Shown piece after piece: positions 36,990 through 46,902 of a stretch of 64,000 nucleotides of DNA. This DNA comes from Gnetum montanum. Taxonomy: Eukaryota > Streptophyta > Gnetopsida > Gnetales > Gnetaceae. The first letter of the stretch is position 1, and every line of letters begins with the position of its first letter. The stretch is taken from contig MNCI01007652.1 in the NCBI GenBank assembly GCA_015680685.1, forward strand, positions 129,851 through 193,850, given 5' to 3'. The notes under the pieces were generated by a model. It was not told the DNA's origin, ran no database searches, and saw nothing but the letters and a program-made list of their open reading frames with translations. The translations under genes and the position numbers were made by a program.

Positions 36990-38925
36990 GGAAGCTCATG
37001 TGGTGCCTAAAGGTAATGGCACTTCTATTAGCTAGTTCCCTTTGTCACCAGGCCATTGAAATTAGTAGCAATTGAGCAAGGCTTGCAACATTTCTTCCTT
37101 CATCCTTGGATCATGCACCATTCAAGTTACTATGCCAATGTGTCCTGGTACTAGTACATATCAAGGATATAACAGTTCCAGAAACATCTTATTCACCTTT
37201 ACATACCATACCACAAACTACTGTCATGCTTCCTCAAAAGCCCTAAATTTATGTCTAAGCTCATGATAATTTTTTAATCCTTGAGCTTGGTTTGAGGCTA
37301 TATCCTTTTGTCCCTAATAACTAGCATTGCCCACCTCTAACTCTATGTTTTCCACCTATAGCTTTTGTAAAGCATTCTTTCAATTCGTAAACTCTTTCTC
37401 ATACAGCACATAGGTGGTTGACACTTGTTTCTCCAACTTACTTTGAGGACAACTAGCTATTGACATGGCAAGGTTGACATATCTAAGGTTAGCTAATTCC
37501 ATGTACTCCTTTAGATCCTCTATTTATAGGTCCTTCTTTTTTACTTTCACTTGTTGGACCAGGGCATAACTATTAAAGATGGACTACCACTTAGGATTAT
37601 ACATCAATAAGGAGCTAATCTAGGCTTTGGCCATCTAGATTTCATTTTCATTGATTTCTTTATACATTCCAACTTGGTCATGGAAGTGCTCTTTCAATTT
37701 TTCATGCTTAGCCTCATTTTTCCACATGCTAATTTCAATTGCTAACTTTTGGCAAATAGCATGGACCTCCTCCAAGGAGAGGGTTCTATTCTCCCAAGCT
37801 AATCTATTCATATTTTGGTTAATCCTCAGTAGTTGTTTTCTTAACTGGTGGATGCTTTCTTCTAGGATGTTCTTTTATTTTTCCATAGTGATGAACCTCA
37901 AATTTTCTGTAGCAAGCTACTTATTCTCCTCTTGTATGATGGTTAGTCCCTTTTTATACGCATGAGATTATGCATCTATAGTAGAGGCATTCCAAACTAC
38001 CATCTCCTTATCTCTCTCTATGGCTACTCTCTCCTTTGTTAGCTTGGTGAGTTGCTCTATACTAAATTTTTTGAGTTGATCTACTGCAATAAAATGGAAA
38101 GGATCCCATCGTTCATCCTTAGGGTAGCCAGATCTTCTTGTAATTTTTGTATTTTAGGCTTTTCATGTTCTTCCTTGACCTCTTCCATGACCAAATTTTC
38201 CTTTGTGGTGATGAGGTCTAATTGGGCTACAATGACATCACTGGGAATGTCAAACAAATTTTTCATTACTTGGCCCATCTATAGCAATCAGTCCAACACA
38301 TCCACATGTACCATAAGAGTCATTGAAGTCCCAACCAAAATTTGTGCAGTGCTAGTTCCTACCAGATCTATCAAGGGCATAATAAGCACATTTAATGACT
38401 CTTTAATTTGATTAGTGATCACCTCTACTACACCTACCACATCCTCTTATTGTAGTACCATGATTGTGGCACCTTCTATAGTTTCCAATGTGACATGGAA
38501 GGATGTGGCATTACTAGAGATCTACCTTGATCATTGGGATCCTTCTCCATCAAACTGTATTGAGATCTCTATCCCACATTAGGTTAGCTAATATAGTGGA
38601 CTATACAACATCATCCATGACTTCGAAGAGGTTAGACTCATGCTTACTTCTCCAGCTGATTATTTTAGCAATCCTTTGTATATGGCTCATTGAAAGCTTG
38701 TATTCTAACAATGGTGGTTGCAATGGAGCTTATTCTTGTGGGCACTGTTTGGGCTCATGTTGTGTTTTTTTTTTGTGGCTTGGCCTCCTTCTCTTCTTCT
38801 TGTTCTTCACCAAGATCTTTTCTTGGTGCTGCCAATTCTAGGAGCTCAACAAAGGAGGCATTTTGAGCCTTCTTAGGAATATCTGGTCATTCCTTGGACA
38901 CACTGGCTACTATAGGGGATTTATT
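36990..38925 (-). pseudogene. Coiled-coil ORF of unknown function, copy 1 (next to LTR C)
   Basis: A long decayed ORF on the minus strand directly upstream of the PPT and 3' LTR C. Order: acidic/basic N-terminal part (NASFVELLELAAPRKDLGEE, EEKEAKPQKKNT), then GATIMVLQ, VVEVITNQIKESLNVLIMPL, then an open coiled-coil stretch (38081-38278; LDLITTKENLVMEEVKEEHE). More Lys/Glu/Gln-rich helix follows through frame changes, ending in VHDPRMKEEMLQALL near 37110. The same order and wording occur in the ORF at 62410-64000. No gag, protease, RT or envelope motif is seen, and no transmembrane segment. The left-hand sequence up to the PPT is non-coding. Near 38890-38925 the ORF meets a plus-strand Athila pol. 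It could be a captured host gene or an extra element gene. Confidence 0.55.
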
Positions 38926-39480
38926 GAAAACTTTTCAAATTTTTCCAAATGATTGGTGTAATTAATGAAAAAGGAAATACCTTTCGAATGGACTAGGGAA
39001 TGTGAACTCACTTTCCAAACTTTAAAATAGAAGCTAGTAGAAACACCCATTCTACAAGCTCCTAACTAGTCCAAACCATTCCATATTATGACTGACATGA
39101 CCAACTATGCCTTAGGAGCTATAATTACATATCTAGATGACCAAAAGAATCCTTATTACATCCACTATGTAAGTAGAAGTATCGCTGGTGCACAACTTAA
39201 CTACACTACCATAGAAAAGGAATTAATGGTTGTAGTGTTTGCACTAGAAAATTTTTGACACTATCTATTGGGATATAAAGTATATATACATAAAAATCAT
39301 AGTGCAATAAGGTTCCTCATGAACAAGCCAATGGTAAGCCCTTGTATCATACGATGGCTTGTAATCTTACAAGAGTTTGATCTTACGATGATCGATTGTA
39401 AAGGCACCGAGAACATAGTTGCCGATCATTTATCTTAGTTGCAATGGGACAACAAAGAGGATGAGTACCCAATTTCTAAT
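38890..39480 (+). pseudogene. pol: Athila pol: end of RT and RNase H
   Basis: Begins abruptly inside pol at IWSFLGHTGYYRGFIENF ('IRSFLGHAGFYRRFIKDF'). Then IPFEWTRECELTFQTLK, PILQAPN, FHIMTDMTNYALGAII (RNase H, first Asp kept), YYIHYVSRSIAGAQLNYTTI, KELMVVVFALENF, a stop, HYLLGYKVYIH, and LQEFDLTMIDCKGTENIVAD. These are the diagnostic Athila blocks ('TLLLQEFDIEIRDKKGTENLVADHLS'). The palm and fingers of the RT and everything upstream are missing. The break point coincides with the minus-strand coiled-coil ORF. Confidence 0.85.
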
Positions 39481-40900
39481 TATTTCCCTGATGAATTCCT
39501 CTTTGCTAGTGTAGTGAATAATCAATCACCCATGAAGACAAACTAGTATAGTAGCAGTCTTACCTATCTCCTCACCCAAAAAATACCACAAGAGTTAAAC
39601 CTTAAGAAGAAACAACAGTTTCTTCACCTAGCCAAGTACTTTATGGAGATCAATGAGAAACTTTACAAAGTGTGTCCCGATGGCTTGGTTCGATGGTATG
39701 TTCCTGATATAGATCAACTGCGAGTTCTCCAAGATGCTCATGAGGGTCCTTGTGGGGGCTTATGCTAGGAGATGAATGAGCATCAAGATCTTGCTTGTAG
39801 GATATTATTGGCCTACATTATTTTAGGATGCCCATTAATTGGTCCAATCTTGTGAGTTCTGTCAATGTGATGGGGGAATGACTATTAGAATGGAGCATCT
39901 ACAACAATGGATCCAACCATTAGAACTGTTCAACATTTGGGGAATTGATTTTATGGGGCCAGTTACACCAATGTCCAATGGAAATTCTTATATTATTGTT
40001 GTTGTTGATTACCCAACAAAATGAGTAGAATCAGTTGCTATTAAGGATTGTACATCATCTACAACTACATGATTTATTCAACAATAAATTATAAATAAGT
40101 TTGGTATGCCTCATGCACTTATTTCAGATAATAGTACATACTTCACAGGTGCAACTTTTGGAAATTAATGCTATGCTTAGGGGTTGAGCATAAATTGACT
40201 ACACCATACCACCCCGAAGTGAACGGTCAAGCAAAGGTCACCAACAAGGAGATTATGAAGATATTGACAAGAACCATTAGCAATTTTATGCGATATTGGA
40301 GCACTAAACTGAATGATGCTCTTTGGGCATACTGCTCCACATGGAAACTCCCTACAGGCTACTCTCCCTATGAGTTAGTGTATGATAAATTACCAATGGT
40401 TTCCATTCAAACTGAGCTCTGTACACTATCCACTGCATGTGACCTCAACCTTGATCTTGATCTAGGATAGAAACAATGGTTAGTAACCCTTAACTTGCTA
40501 GATGAAAATTGACTAGCTACCCTATCATCTAATGAATTGCACAAGGCATTCAATAAACAACATCATGACCTAAGGATTAGAAAAGTTAAATATCAACCGA
40601 GAGATAAGATTCTCTACTAGAATTCCACACATGTGCCACAACATACTAAATTTCAAACACTGTGGGAAAGACCTTATATTACTTATGCAACCTTTCCTTT
40701 AGGGGCCATGACAATATACAAACTTGAGAGCCTAGACAAGAAACTGTTGGTCAACATGCAACAAACCAAACCTTTCCATGAGCTTAGGACAACCAGTACA
40801 CATGCTACCTTTGTTTATGGACAACCTTGCTCCCTATTTTGGATCTCCTCCTTCCAACTAAATCATGGGGGAGATGTCCACCTATGCCAACCATTCTAGC
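39480..40900 (+). pseudogene. pol: Athila pol: integrase
   Basis: Zinc-region remnant with LRVLQDAHEGPCGG and CEFCQCDGGMTIR (39839-39905). The core follows: FNIWGIDFMGPVTPMSNGNS (first Asp kept), ALISDNSTYF (second Asp kept), then TTPYHPEVNGQAKVTNKEIM. There the catalytic Glu reads Lys (codon at 40235-40237; family 'SGQVEVSNREI'). The next blocks are KLNDALWAYCSTWKLPTGYSPYELVY (quoted in two parts: KLNDALWAY and GYSPYELVY), characteristic of Athila. It ends with LHKAFNKQHHDLRIRKVKYQ-like sequence and NMQQTKPFHEL near 40790. Stops are mostly at Gln/Trp positions. It is inactive by the Glu-to-Lys change and stops. Confidence 0.85.
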
Positions 40901-42754
40901 CCTAAGTTCTTTTTGAATTTGTTTTACATATTTTTCAAACTTTTCGTATTTTTTTTACACCATCATTCATATTTTTACTATTTCTTTGTTTTCTTTATTT
41001 ACTTTTATTCATCATCCAATAAGTGCTCACGATGGTGGGTTGAATTATATCATATTGATTGCTAATGTTTAGTTTTTGCCTTTCAATTATGATGCTAATA
41101 TTAAGGTATGGTTCTTTTGGTAAAATAGGCAATGAGTCCACTACATCCGCTCATCCATACAACTCTATGGTCTCCTTTGGCTTGGAACTGTATAGTCCCT
41201 TTTCTCTAAGAAAAATTATTAATAAATTGGTGGCTGGGTATTTTTCAAAACAAGGAAAGAGTCAAAGGATGAGAAGGATGTGACTTCAAGGGGATTCAAT
41301 GCATTTGTGTTGGCCATTCTCTTAGGCACTTGGATGATTTTTCTTGGGTTTTCCACCATTCTTCCATCAATAAAATATTAGGAAGCTGAGTGAATAAAAA
41401 TAAGTCTTTGTATGGTGTGGTTCTCATGCAAAAACATAAAAAAAAGAAAGAGAAGAAGAGAAAAAAGTGAGAATTCAAAGCACACCCCTTAGACGTGATA
41501 AAGCAATATGGGCTACAAGCACTAGTTATGGAACTTGAAAGACATGTTACCCATGCTTGAAGGTTTCCTCTAACTAAGGCCCTTTCTCACTTCCTACTTC
41601 TCCATCTCACTCTCCTTGGAATTATGGTTACTCTTTGTGGAAGCACTATTGTTACTTCATGAGGATGGATTGGCCAACTGTATTGAGGCGAGTTCACTCA
41701 ATGAGGTTGGTTTGAGTCCAGATTTGGAATGAGTTCTACTCAATCACATTAACCATGAAATACACAAGGTAATTTACAAAACCTTGTTATTGGGATTCCA
41801 TTCCATTCTCTCCTCTCAATCTTTCTTCCCATTTTCCCCCTCATTGCTAGTTTTATCATTAGTCCATTTTTGGGTTGAATGCTAGTTTTTAACTCTTGCT
41901 TCCAAATAACATTCCTAAAGCCTACAGACTCTTTGGTTTGTGGGGTTGTCAAGGCATAAAGGGCATGAGCCTACTTTGGGAAGGACCCACTGGCATTTAT
42001 TTTTGGTGCAATTGTTAACTTCTTTTTCTTAAACATTTCCTGCAATCAGTCATTTCTTATTTCATCCCCATCCATGACATCCATTTTATTGGCATTTTCA
42101 TTGTTATTTTTTCCCATCTTTATTGATCCTCATATTTTTCCATCTTATAGTTACCAAAGGTTAGCTTTTAGTTGTGGGGGCCCTAGCATAAATTTTTTAA
42201 TTTTCCCATTCTACTATTTGCCTAACCCCTACACCTTGGGTAGTCACCAGTGATAAATCTATGAACCAGTTTCTACCATAACCATAACTTAGCCAATGCA
42301 CTTCATATTAAGGCAAGGTATCAACTACATTGTGGTTTATTTATCCTTGATCATTTGTAACTATGTTGTGTGTGCATATGGTGATCATACAAATAATGGA
42401 CTAGGCTTGGAGGAAGCACTTAGGATGGATGGGAACTAAAATGTTTACGAAAGGATCAAGTTTGGTAGCATGGCTATGGATAAACAATGAAAGGTGCAAT
42501 CTCGGCATTTTCAGCAACACGCTTCATCTTCTTTCTCTCTCTCTTTCTCTTTAAGTTTCCAAATAAAGGCTTAGATGTCATTTATGTATGAGTCTTCACC
42601 ACAATGATCATGAACACTAATGATGTAATATGCTTATTGATTTGTTCACTAGGCACATTGAGTCTATCATCCCATTCCACCATCATTTGTCAATTAGTCA
42701 ATAATCCCATACCATCCCAATATTTTAAAAGGAACTCAAGGAGAAGTTTTCATT
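40901..42754 (+). other. Post-pol non-coding region of the Athila element
   Basis: Between integrase and PPT. It shares patches with 19190-20290 of the pol-less element ('GAGTCCACTACATCC', 'TGTGACTTCAAGGGG', 'GAAGGACCCACTGG'). There are no envelope-like membrane segments or other domains. Confidence 0.6.
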
Positions 42755-42768
42755 TAGTCATGGGGGTA
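42755..42768 (+). other. Polypurine tract of the Athila element
   Basis: TAGTCATGGGGGTA directly before the LTR start at 42769, the same block as at 21020-21032. Confidence 0.75.
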
Positions 42769-43632
42769 TGATGAACTGTGATATCAGGACTGTGATATCG
42801 CATCTATGATATCAGGTTTGCGATATTGGGGCCTACCATGCAATGTTGGATACTTGATATCGAGGCTTGCTTCCTTGCCTATAAATAAGAGGTAGGCACA
42901 CTTAGTTTTGCATTAGATAGTTAGACCCTTAGCCAAACTCTTGCCTTTTCTTCCTCCCAGAGTTAGAATTATTTCTGCATGCCCATAGTAGGAGTCACAA
43001 AGTGAACAGATCTTTATTCGAGCATTGTGTACCTGAGGACACCTTGTGTACGACAATAAAGATGAACTTTATGATAAACCTTGCAACATCCAAAATAGAT
43101 TAATTAGTGTTAATTGATATTATTAAATTCTTTCTTCATTAATTAGTGTTCTCTCTCTCTCTTTATCTCTCTCTCTCTCTCTCTTTCCCTATAACTCTCC
43201 TAAGTAAATACACTCAATACGATCACTTCAAGCATGCGTGTAACACTTGGTAACCCAGTAACAATAAGCATTTGGTAATCCCAGTAGTATTGCATTGGTT
43301 TAAGATGTGTACAACAAGTGAGAATGGATGCTAGTATTAGGATTAGTTAGAACTTAGTTAATGAGTAGTTAAGTTAAATTAGTCACTTATTCATCTCTCT
43401 CCTTCCTTATTAGCACAAGACATAAAAACATAAAAGATATAAAAATCATATGCCTCAAGCTTACTTAACCATACAATCATGACATACAAGTAAGTTTGGA
43501 AAGATAATGATCAACCAACCCATCCTTGTTCCACAAGGGTGCATAAGCACTTAGTCCTTGGAGTTCAACTAGATCGTGCATGAAACACTTGTATTCATAT
43601 GGTTGAGCGTAGGGGTACCTCACTACTCATTA
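42769..43632 (+). mobile_element. 3' LTR, copy D (TGATGA family)
   Basis: 864 bases, TGATGA to CTCATTA. TATA box at 42880-42887, AATAAAGATG near 43055, and the GGGGTACCTCACTACTCATTA end. The U3 holds several GATATC units (42780-42860). A CT microsatellite lies at 43150-43185. The five bases to its right (ATAAT) do not match those left of copy C (CCATG), so C and D are not the two ends of one simple insertion. Confidence 0.82.
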
Positions 43633-44091
43633 ATAATGTTACAACAAAAAAATTATATGATTTTTTTTGTTGCCTCCATTAGTGCATGGTTAATTTGCAA
43701 AATCTATCTTTAGTTTTCATGAAAATGTAATATTTTTTGAATAAATCCTATTGGTATTTTAACATAATAAATCTTTAGTTTCAATTTCATAGAACATATG
43801 CAATTTATGCAAAAGCACTTTCATGTAAAAAAATTTTCTTTGACTAAACTAATATGGTTAAGATGCAAAGGGATAAAAACCTACATAACTCATACATGAT
43901 AATTCCAAATTTTAAACTAATCAAATCGTAGACAAACATATCACACATGCTACACAACGACATAACACAAATAGGAGTAAACATAATCAAGCATAAATAT
44001 ATATCTCAAGTGAATAAATAAAAAACACTATGTATAAATCACAAACAAATACTAATCTACTGGTCTTATTCCCAATCTTTCATTCCTACCA

Positions 44092-44219
44092 ATTGTGAAG
44101 TCCAACTAATACATCATATAAGATCAATGTATTAGTTCAACTTCACAATTGATCTTATATTATGTATTAGTTGGACTTCACAATTGATCTTATATGATGT
44201 ATTAGTTGGACTTCACAAT
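44092..44219. repeat. Perfect 36-bp inverted repeat with tandem copies
   Basis: 44092-44127 (starting ATTGTGAAGTCCAACTAATA) is the exact reverse complement of 44184-44219. Between the arms, 44149-44183 is another copy in the second orientation with one or two differences, and 44128-44148 is a partial one. The result is one copy facing three tandem copies, able to form a hairpin with a loop of about 56 bases. The lack of mismatches contrasts with the decayed surroundings. It could be a foldback element remnant, a small-RNA hairpin, or a recent local rearrangement. Confidence 0.85.
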
Positions 44220-44618
44220 ATAATCATCATAGAAACATTAGAAACCATATCCTAATTTCATAAAACATCATGAGTCGTTTAACATTACATGCTAACTAGT
44301 TTACACATACAAGCATGTAACCACAACTTACTCACCTACATAGCTAGCTATCATAATGTACCAAGGGATCCTACAAAGAGGTATGAAAGGTTTTATGTTG
44401 AGTAGAATTAGCATATGATAAGTGATGAGCTAGCTGAATTTTGGTGCTATTTTACATTCGTTGTAGAGATGTCACCTCATCTATGATTAACTTATGAGTT
44501 GTATCCATGGAGGAATAGTTCAAAGTTAAAGAGATCATTAAGACAATAAATGGTTAGATCCAAATATAATTAAAATCCCACACTTAAGACTATCACTTGT
44601 AAGTAAAATCATAGGTTT

Positions 44619-44918
44619 TCACCCTAACCTATAATCCCAAGTTAAAGAGTGGAAATTGAATGATTTAATCAAATTGAAGTCATATAATATTAGTAGAGAC
44701 AATGGAAGATTACAAGGGAGAATTAACATAATTCTTGACCTTGCTTTGCTATTTCTATAATGTAGTAACTTCAACGATCCATCAATGGATTCCAGTGGTT
44801 GATAATTATCATAGGGTTCAACAAATATTCTTTGGTAATTTACAAAGGAAAAATCTTCAAAAAATGGTTTCAATTTGATGTGGGTTTCTCCTAGTGTTTG
44901 ATCCCTTCCATTAGACAT
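44619..44918 (-). CDS. Small open frame of unknown function, 99 residues
   Basis: Starts MSNGRDQTLGETHIKLKPFF and has no stop for 99 codons, long for such A/T-rich DNA. On the minus strand, GTATAAATAGG lies about 20-25 bases before the ATG (plus 44931-44941), which is closer than usual for a TATA box. No signal peptide, membrane segment or family motif is recognised. There is no neighbour in an obvious unit with it. It may be chance or the last exon of a relic. Confidence 0.15.
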   Translation of the reverse strand: MSNGRDQTLGETHIKLKPFFEDFSFVNYQRIFVEPYDNYQPLESIDGSLKLLHYRNSKARSRIMLILPCNLPLSLLILYDFNLIKSFNFHSLTWDYRLG

Positions 44919-45914
44919 TAACCTTTCCTATTTATACTACAAAAGGTTTGATTATAATTGGGAAAATGTTATTATTTGGGTATATCAATCTTCATTAAAC
45001 AGTTTGATGGAGATCTATTACAAAGCATCAAACTATATCATGGTGGTTATGTCCTTCAGTAGCTAATCTGCATTGTGCCAATACTACAAATTGATATCTT
45101 CATTCCTTGACAAGGCACTTGCTCATGTAATCAGATGATATCAATCCTTGTCACAACAACTACAAAAATCAACATAATTTGGGTTGATCTAAATCAATTT
45201 AGTGATATATCTTGATGTCATCTTTTTAGCATATGTCAAAGCTCCCAATCCCAGTCGATATCCTTATTGATTTAGATAGATCTTATGATAACCTACAATA
45301 ACATAGACTTATCAAATTCATTAGTGCATATTGATGGGCATCAAAGGAATCAATGTACTTTGATACAGTAAAATAGTAAAAAGGAGTTTTTATTTGCCAA
45401 AAGTAGAACAATTAGGGTTTTATTAGAAATTTTCTTTATTTCTAGTTCATGCTTGTAGTGATCTTAAGATATATGGTTAAGCATGATTGAGACCATGATT
45501 CATGTTGTATGATCCATTTTACTAAAAATAGAAAATAATCTATATTAAAGCTAACTACGAGTATAAGTAAAAATAAAGTCATAATTGTGATAAGTATCAA
45601 CTTCATCAAACTATTGTCACATTCTTGGATTTATGAGTTAGCTATTAGGTAATAAAGCTTATTCTCTACTAGGTGTACCAAATCAACTAGCCACTAGAAA
45701 AACAAGTTAGTTGTGGTTAGTGCTCAAAGTCTCAATGTACACACACTGCTTTATCAAATGAGAATAGAAATATAAATGAAAGTCATATAAAATTAACTAT
45801 TAGATTTCAAGTAAAAAGTAAATCATAGAAAATGTAAATATAATCTAAGTTAAAGTATTGTAATGTGAAGGAATCAATCTTGATCTTTTTTATCATTCAT
45901 GGATAGATTTAAGA

Positions 45915-45919
45915 ATATC
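45915..45919. repeat. Target site duplication ATATC (left)
   Basis: Identical to 51847-51851 on the other side of the LTR element. Confidence 0.85.
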
Positions 45920-46891
45920 TATTATAATATGATTGTGGCATGATATATAATTATAAGCTTTGTAACTATCTACGATTTTTCATAATCACTTGTAAATAAG
46001 TCATAACAAAAATACATGACTTATCATGCAAACCATTATAACCTTATTCATGGAACATAAGCTACCATCAATTAGTTACAAAGAAGCAATATGAAGCATT
46101 AGTGGACATGGTAAGAAAAAAAGTAAAAATTAAGAAGATAATATGTGTAAATAATGATAAATCATAAGAAAAAAGATGTTAGATGTAGTATTGCACACAA
46201 AATAATTAGAATCAAACCCACAAAAATTGAAGATACATATTCAAAGTAAGAAGGTGATCAGTACTAAGAAAAATAACCAAAGAGAGGAGTCATTACAATC
46301 TATATATTTGTAATGATGATCCAAGAAGATAAAAAATGTTATCAAGTTGTTTATAAGAGAAAGAATTAAAGTTAGAATTTATTTTCCTTAATAGGATAAG
46401 AAGATCAAGGGTGAGCCATTCCTAATTTGGTCTAGTTTCCTAAAGAGAAAGAGAAGAGTATCTAAAAGGTTGTGAAGAATGTAGAAGAAAGACTATAAGA
46501 AGGGACAAGCTACAATTGAGTTAGTAGTCTGTAATAGGTCAAGATTTGGATCTACAAGGATCCCAGGAAGGTCCAACCCACATAAAACTAATCAAGTAGA
46601 AAACTTTCCACAAGACCTATCATGAGTAACAAGTAAAGCTAGGCATCATAAAAATGTCATCAAGGAAAATAAGAATAAAAGAAGCAAAAGAAGAAAAAGT
46701 TATTACAAAGAATAGATTCATAACAAGATTGAAAGACATTAAGAATGACTCTAGAATGTGAACAATACAATTATGAAAGATGTATATTGATGAATTATTT
46801 AATCAATAATTTATGTATTAAGTTTTCTTTTAATCTAAATGATCCTTGTATAATTAGAATTTTCCAAGAGACATAAAACCAAACACTAACA
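45920..46891 (+). repeat. 5' LTR of the ATATC-flanked element
   Basis: 972 bases. Its first bases have decayed (TATTAT for TGTTAG) and it ends CTAACA. It matches 49965-50448 plus 51370-51846. Shared blocks include 'AATCACTTGTAAA.AAGTCATAAC' near 46000 and 'GACATTAAGAATGACT' near 46735. Confidence 0.85.
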
Positions 46892-46902
46892 TGGTATTAG
46901 AG
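46892..46902 (+). other. Primer-binding site, initiator tRNA-Met type
   Basis: TGGTATTAGAG follows the LTR end directly. The plant consensus is TGGTATCAGAG, so there is one C-to-T change. Confidence 0.85.

Larger units (their letters stand above)
43633..45919. other. A/T-rich spacer without a confident gene
   Basis: No element domain or exon structure apart from the inverted-repeat cluster at 44092-44219 and one 99-residue open frame at 44619-44918, both listed separately. Confidence 0.5.

Noticed and set aside
37651-37965. 104-residue plus-strand ORF rich in Phe, Ser and Trp, looking membrane-like
   Set aside because: It is the antisense shadow of the minus-strand Lys/Glu-rich coiled-coil ORF. 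Antisense of such helices reads as hydrophobic.
38527-38841. 104-residue plus-strand ORF with a hydrophobic, Cys-rich end
   Set aside because: Antisense of the EEQEEEKEAKPQKKN-type acidic/basic stretch of the coiled-coil ORF; not a membrane protein.
43150-43190. CT microsatellite as a GAGA-type promoter element
   Set aside because: It lies downstream of the LTR TATA box near U5 of copy D and is absent from the other LTR copies; simple slippage is enough.
35972-43637. LTR C and LTR D as the two ends of one inserted element
   Set aside because: They are in opposite orientation, each has a PPT on its inner side, and the outer 5-mers (CCATG, ATAAT) differ.
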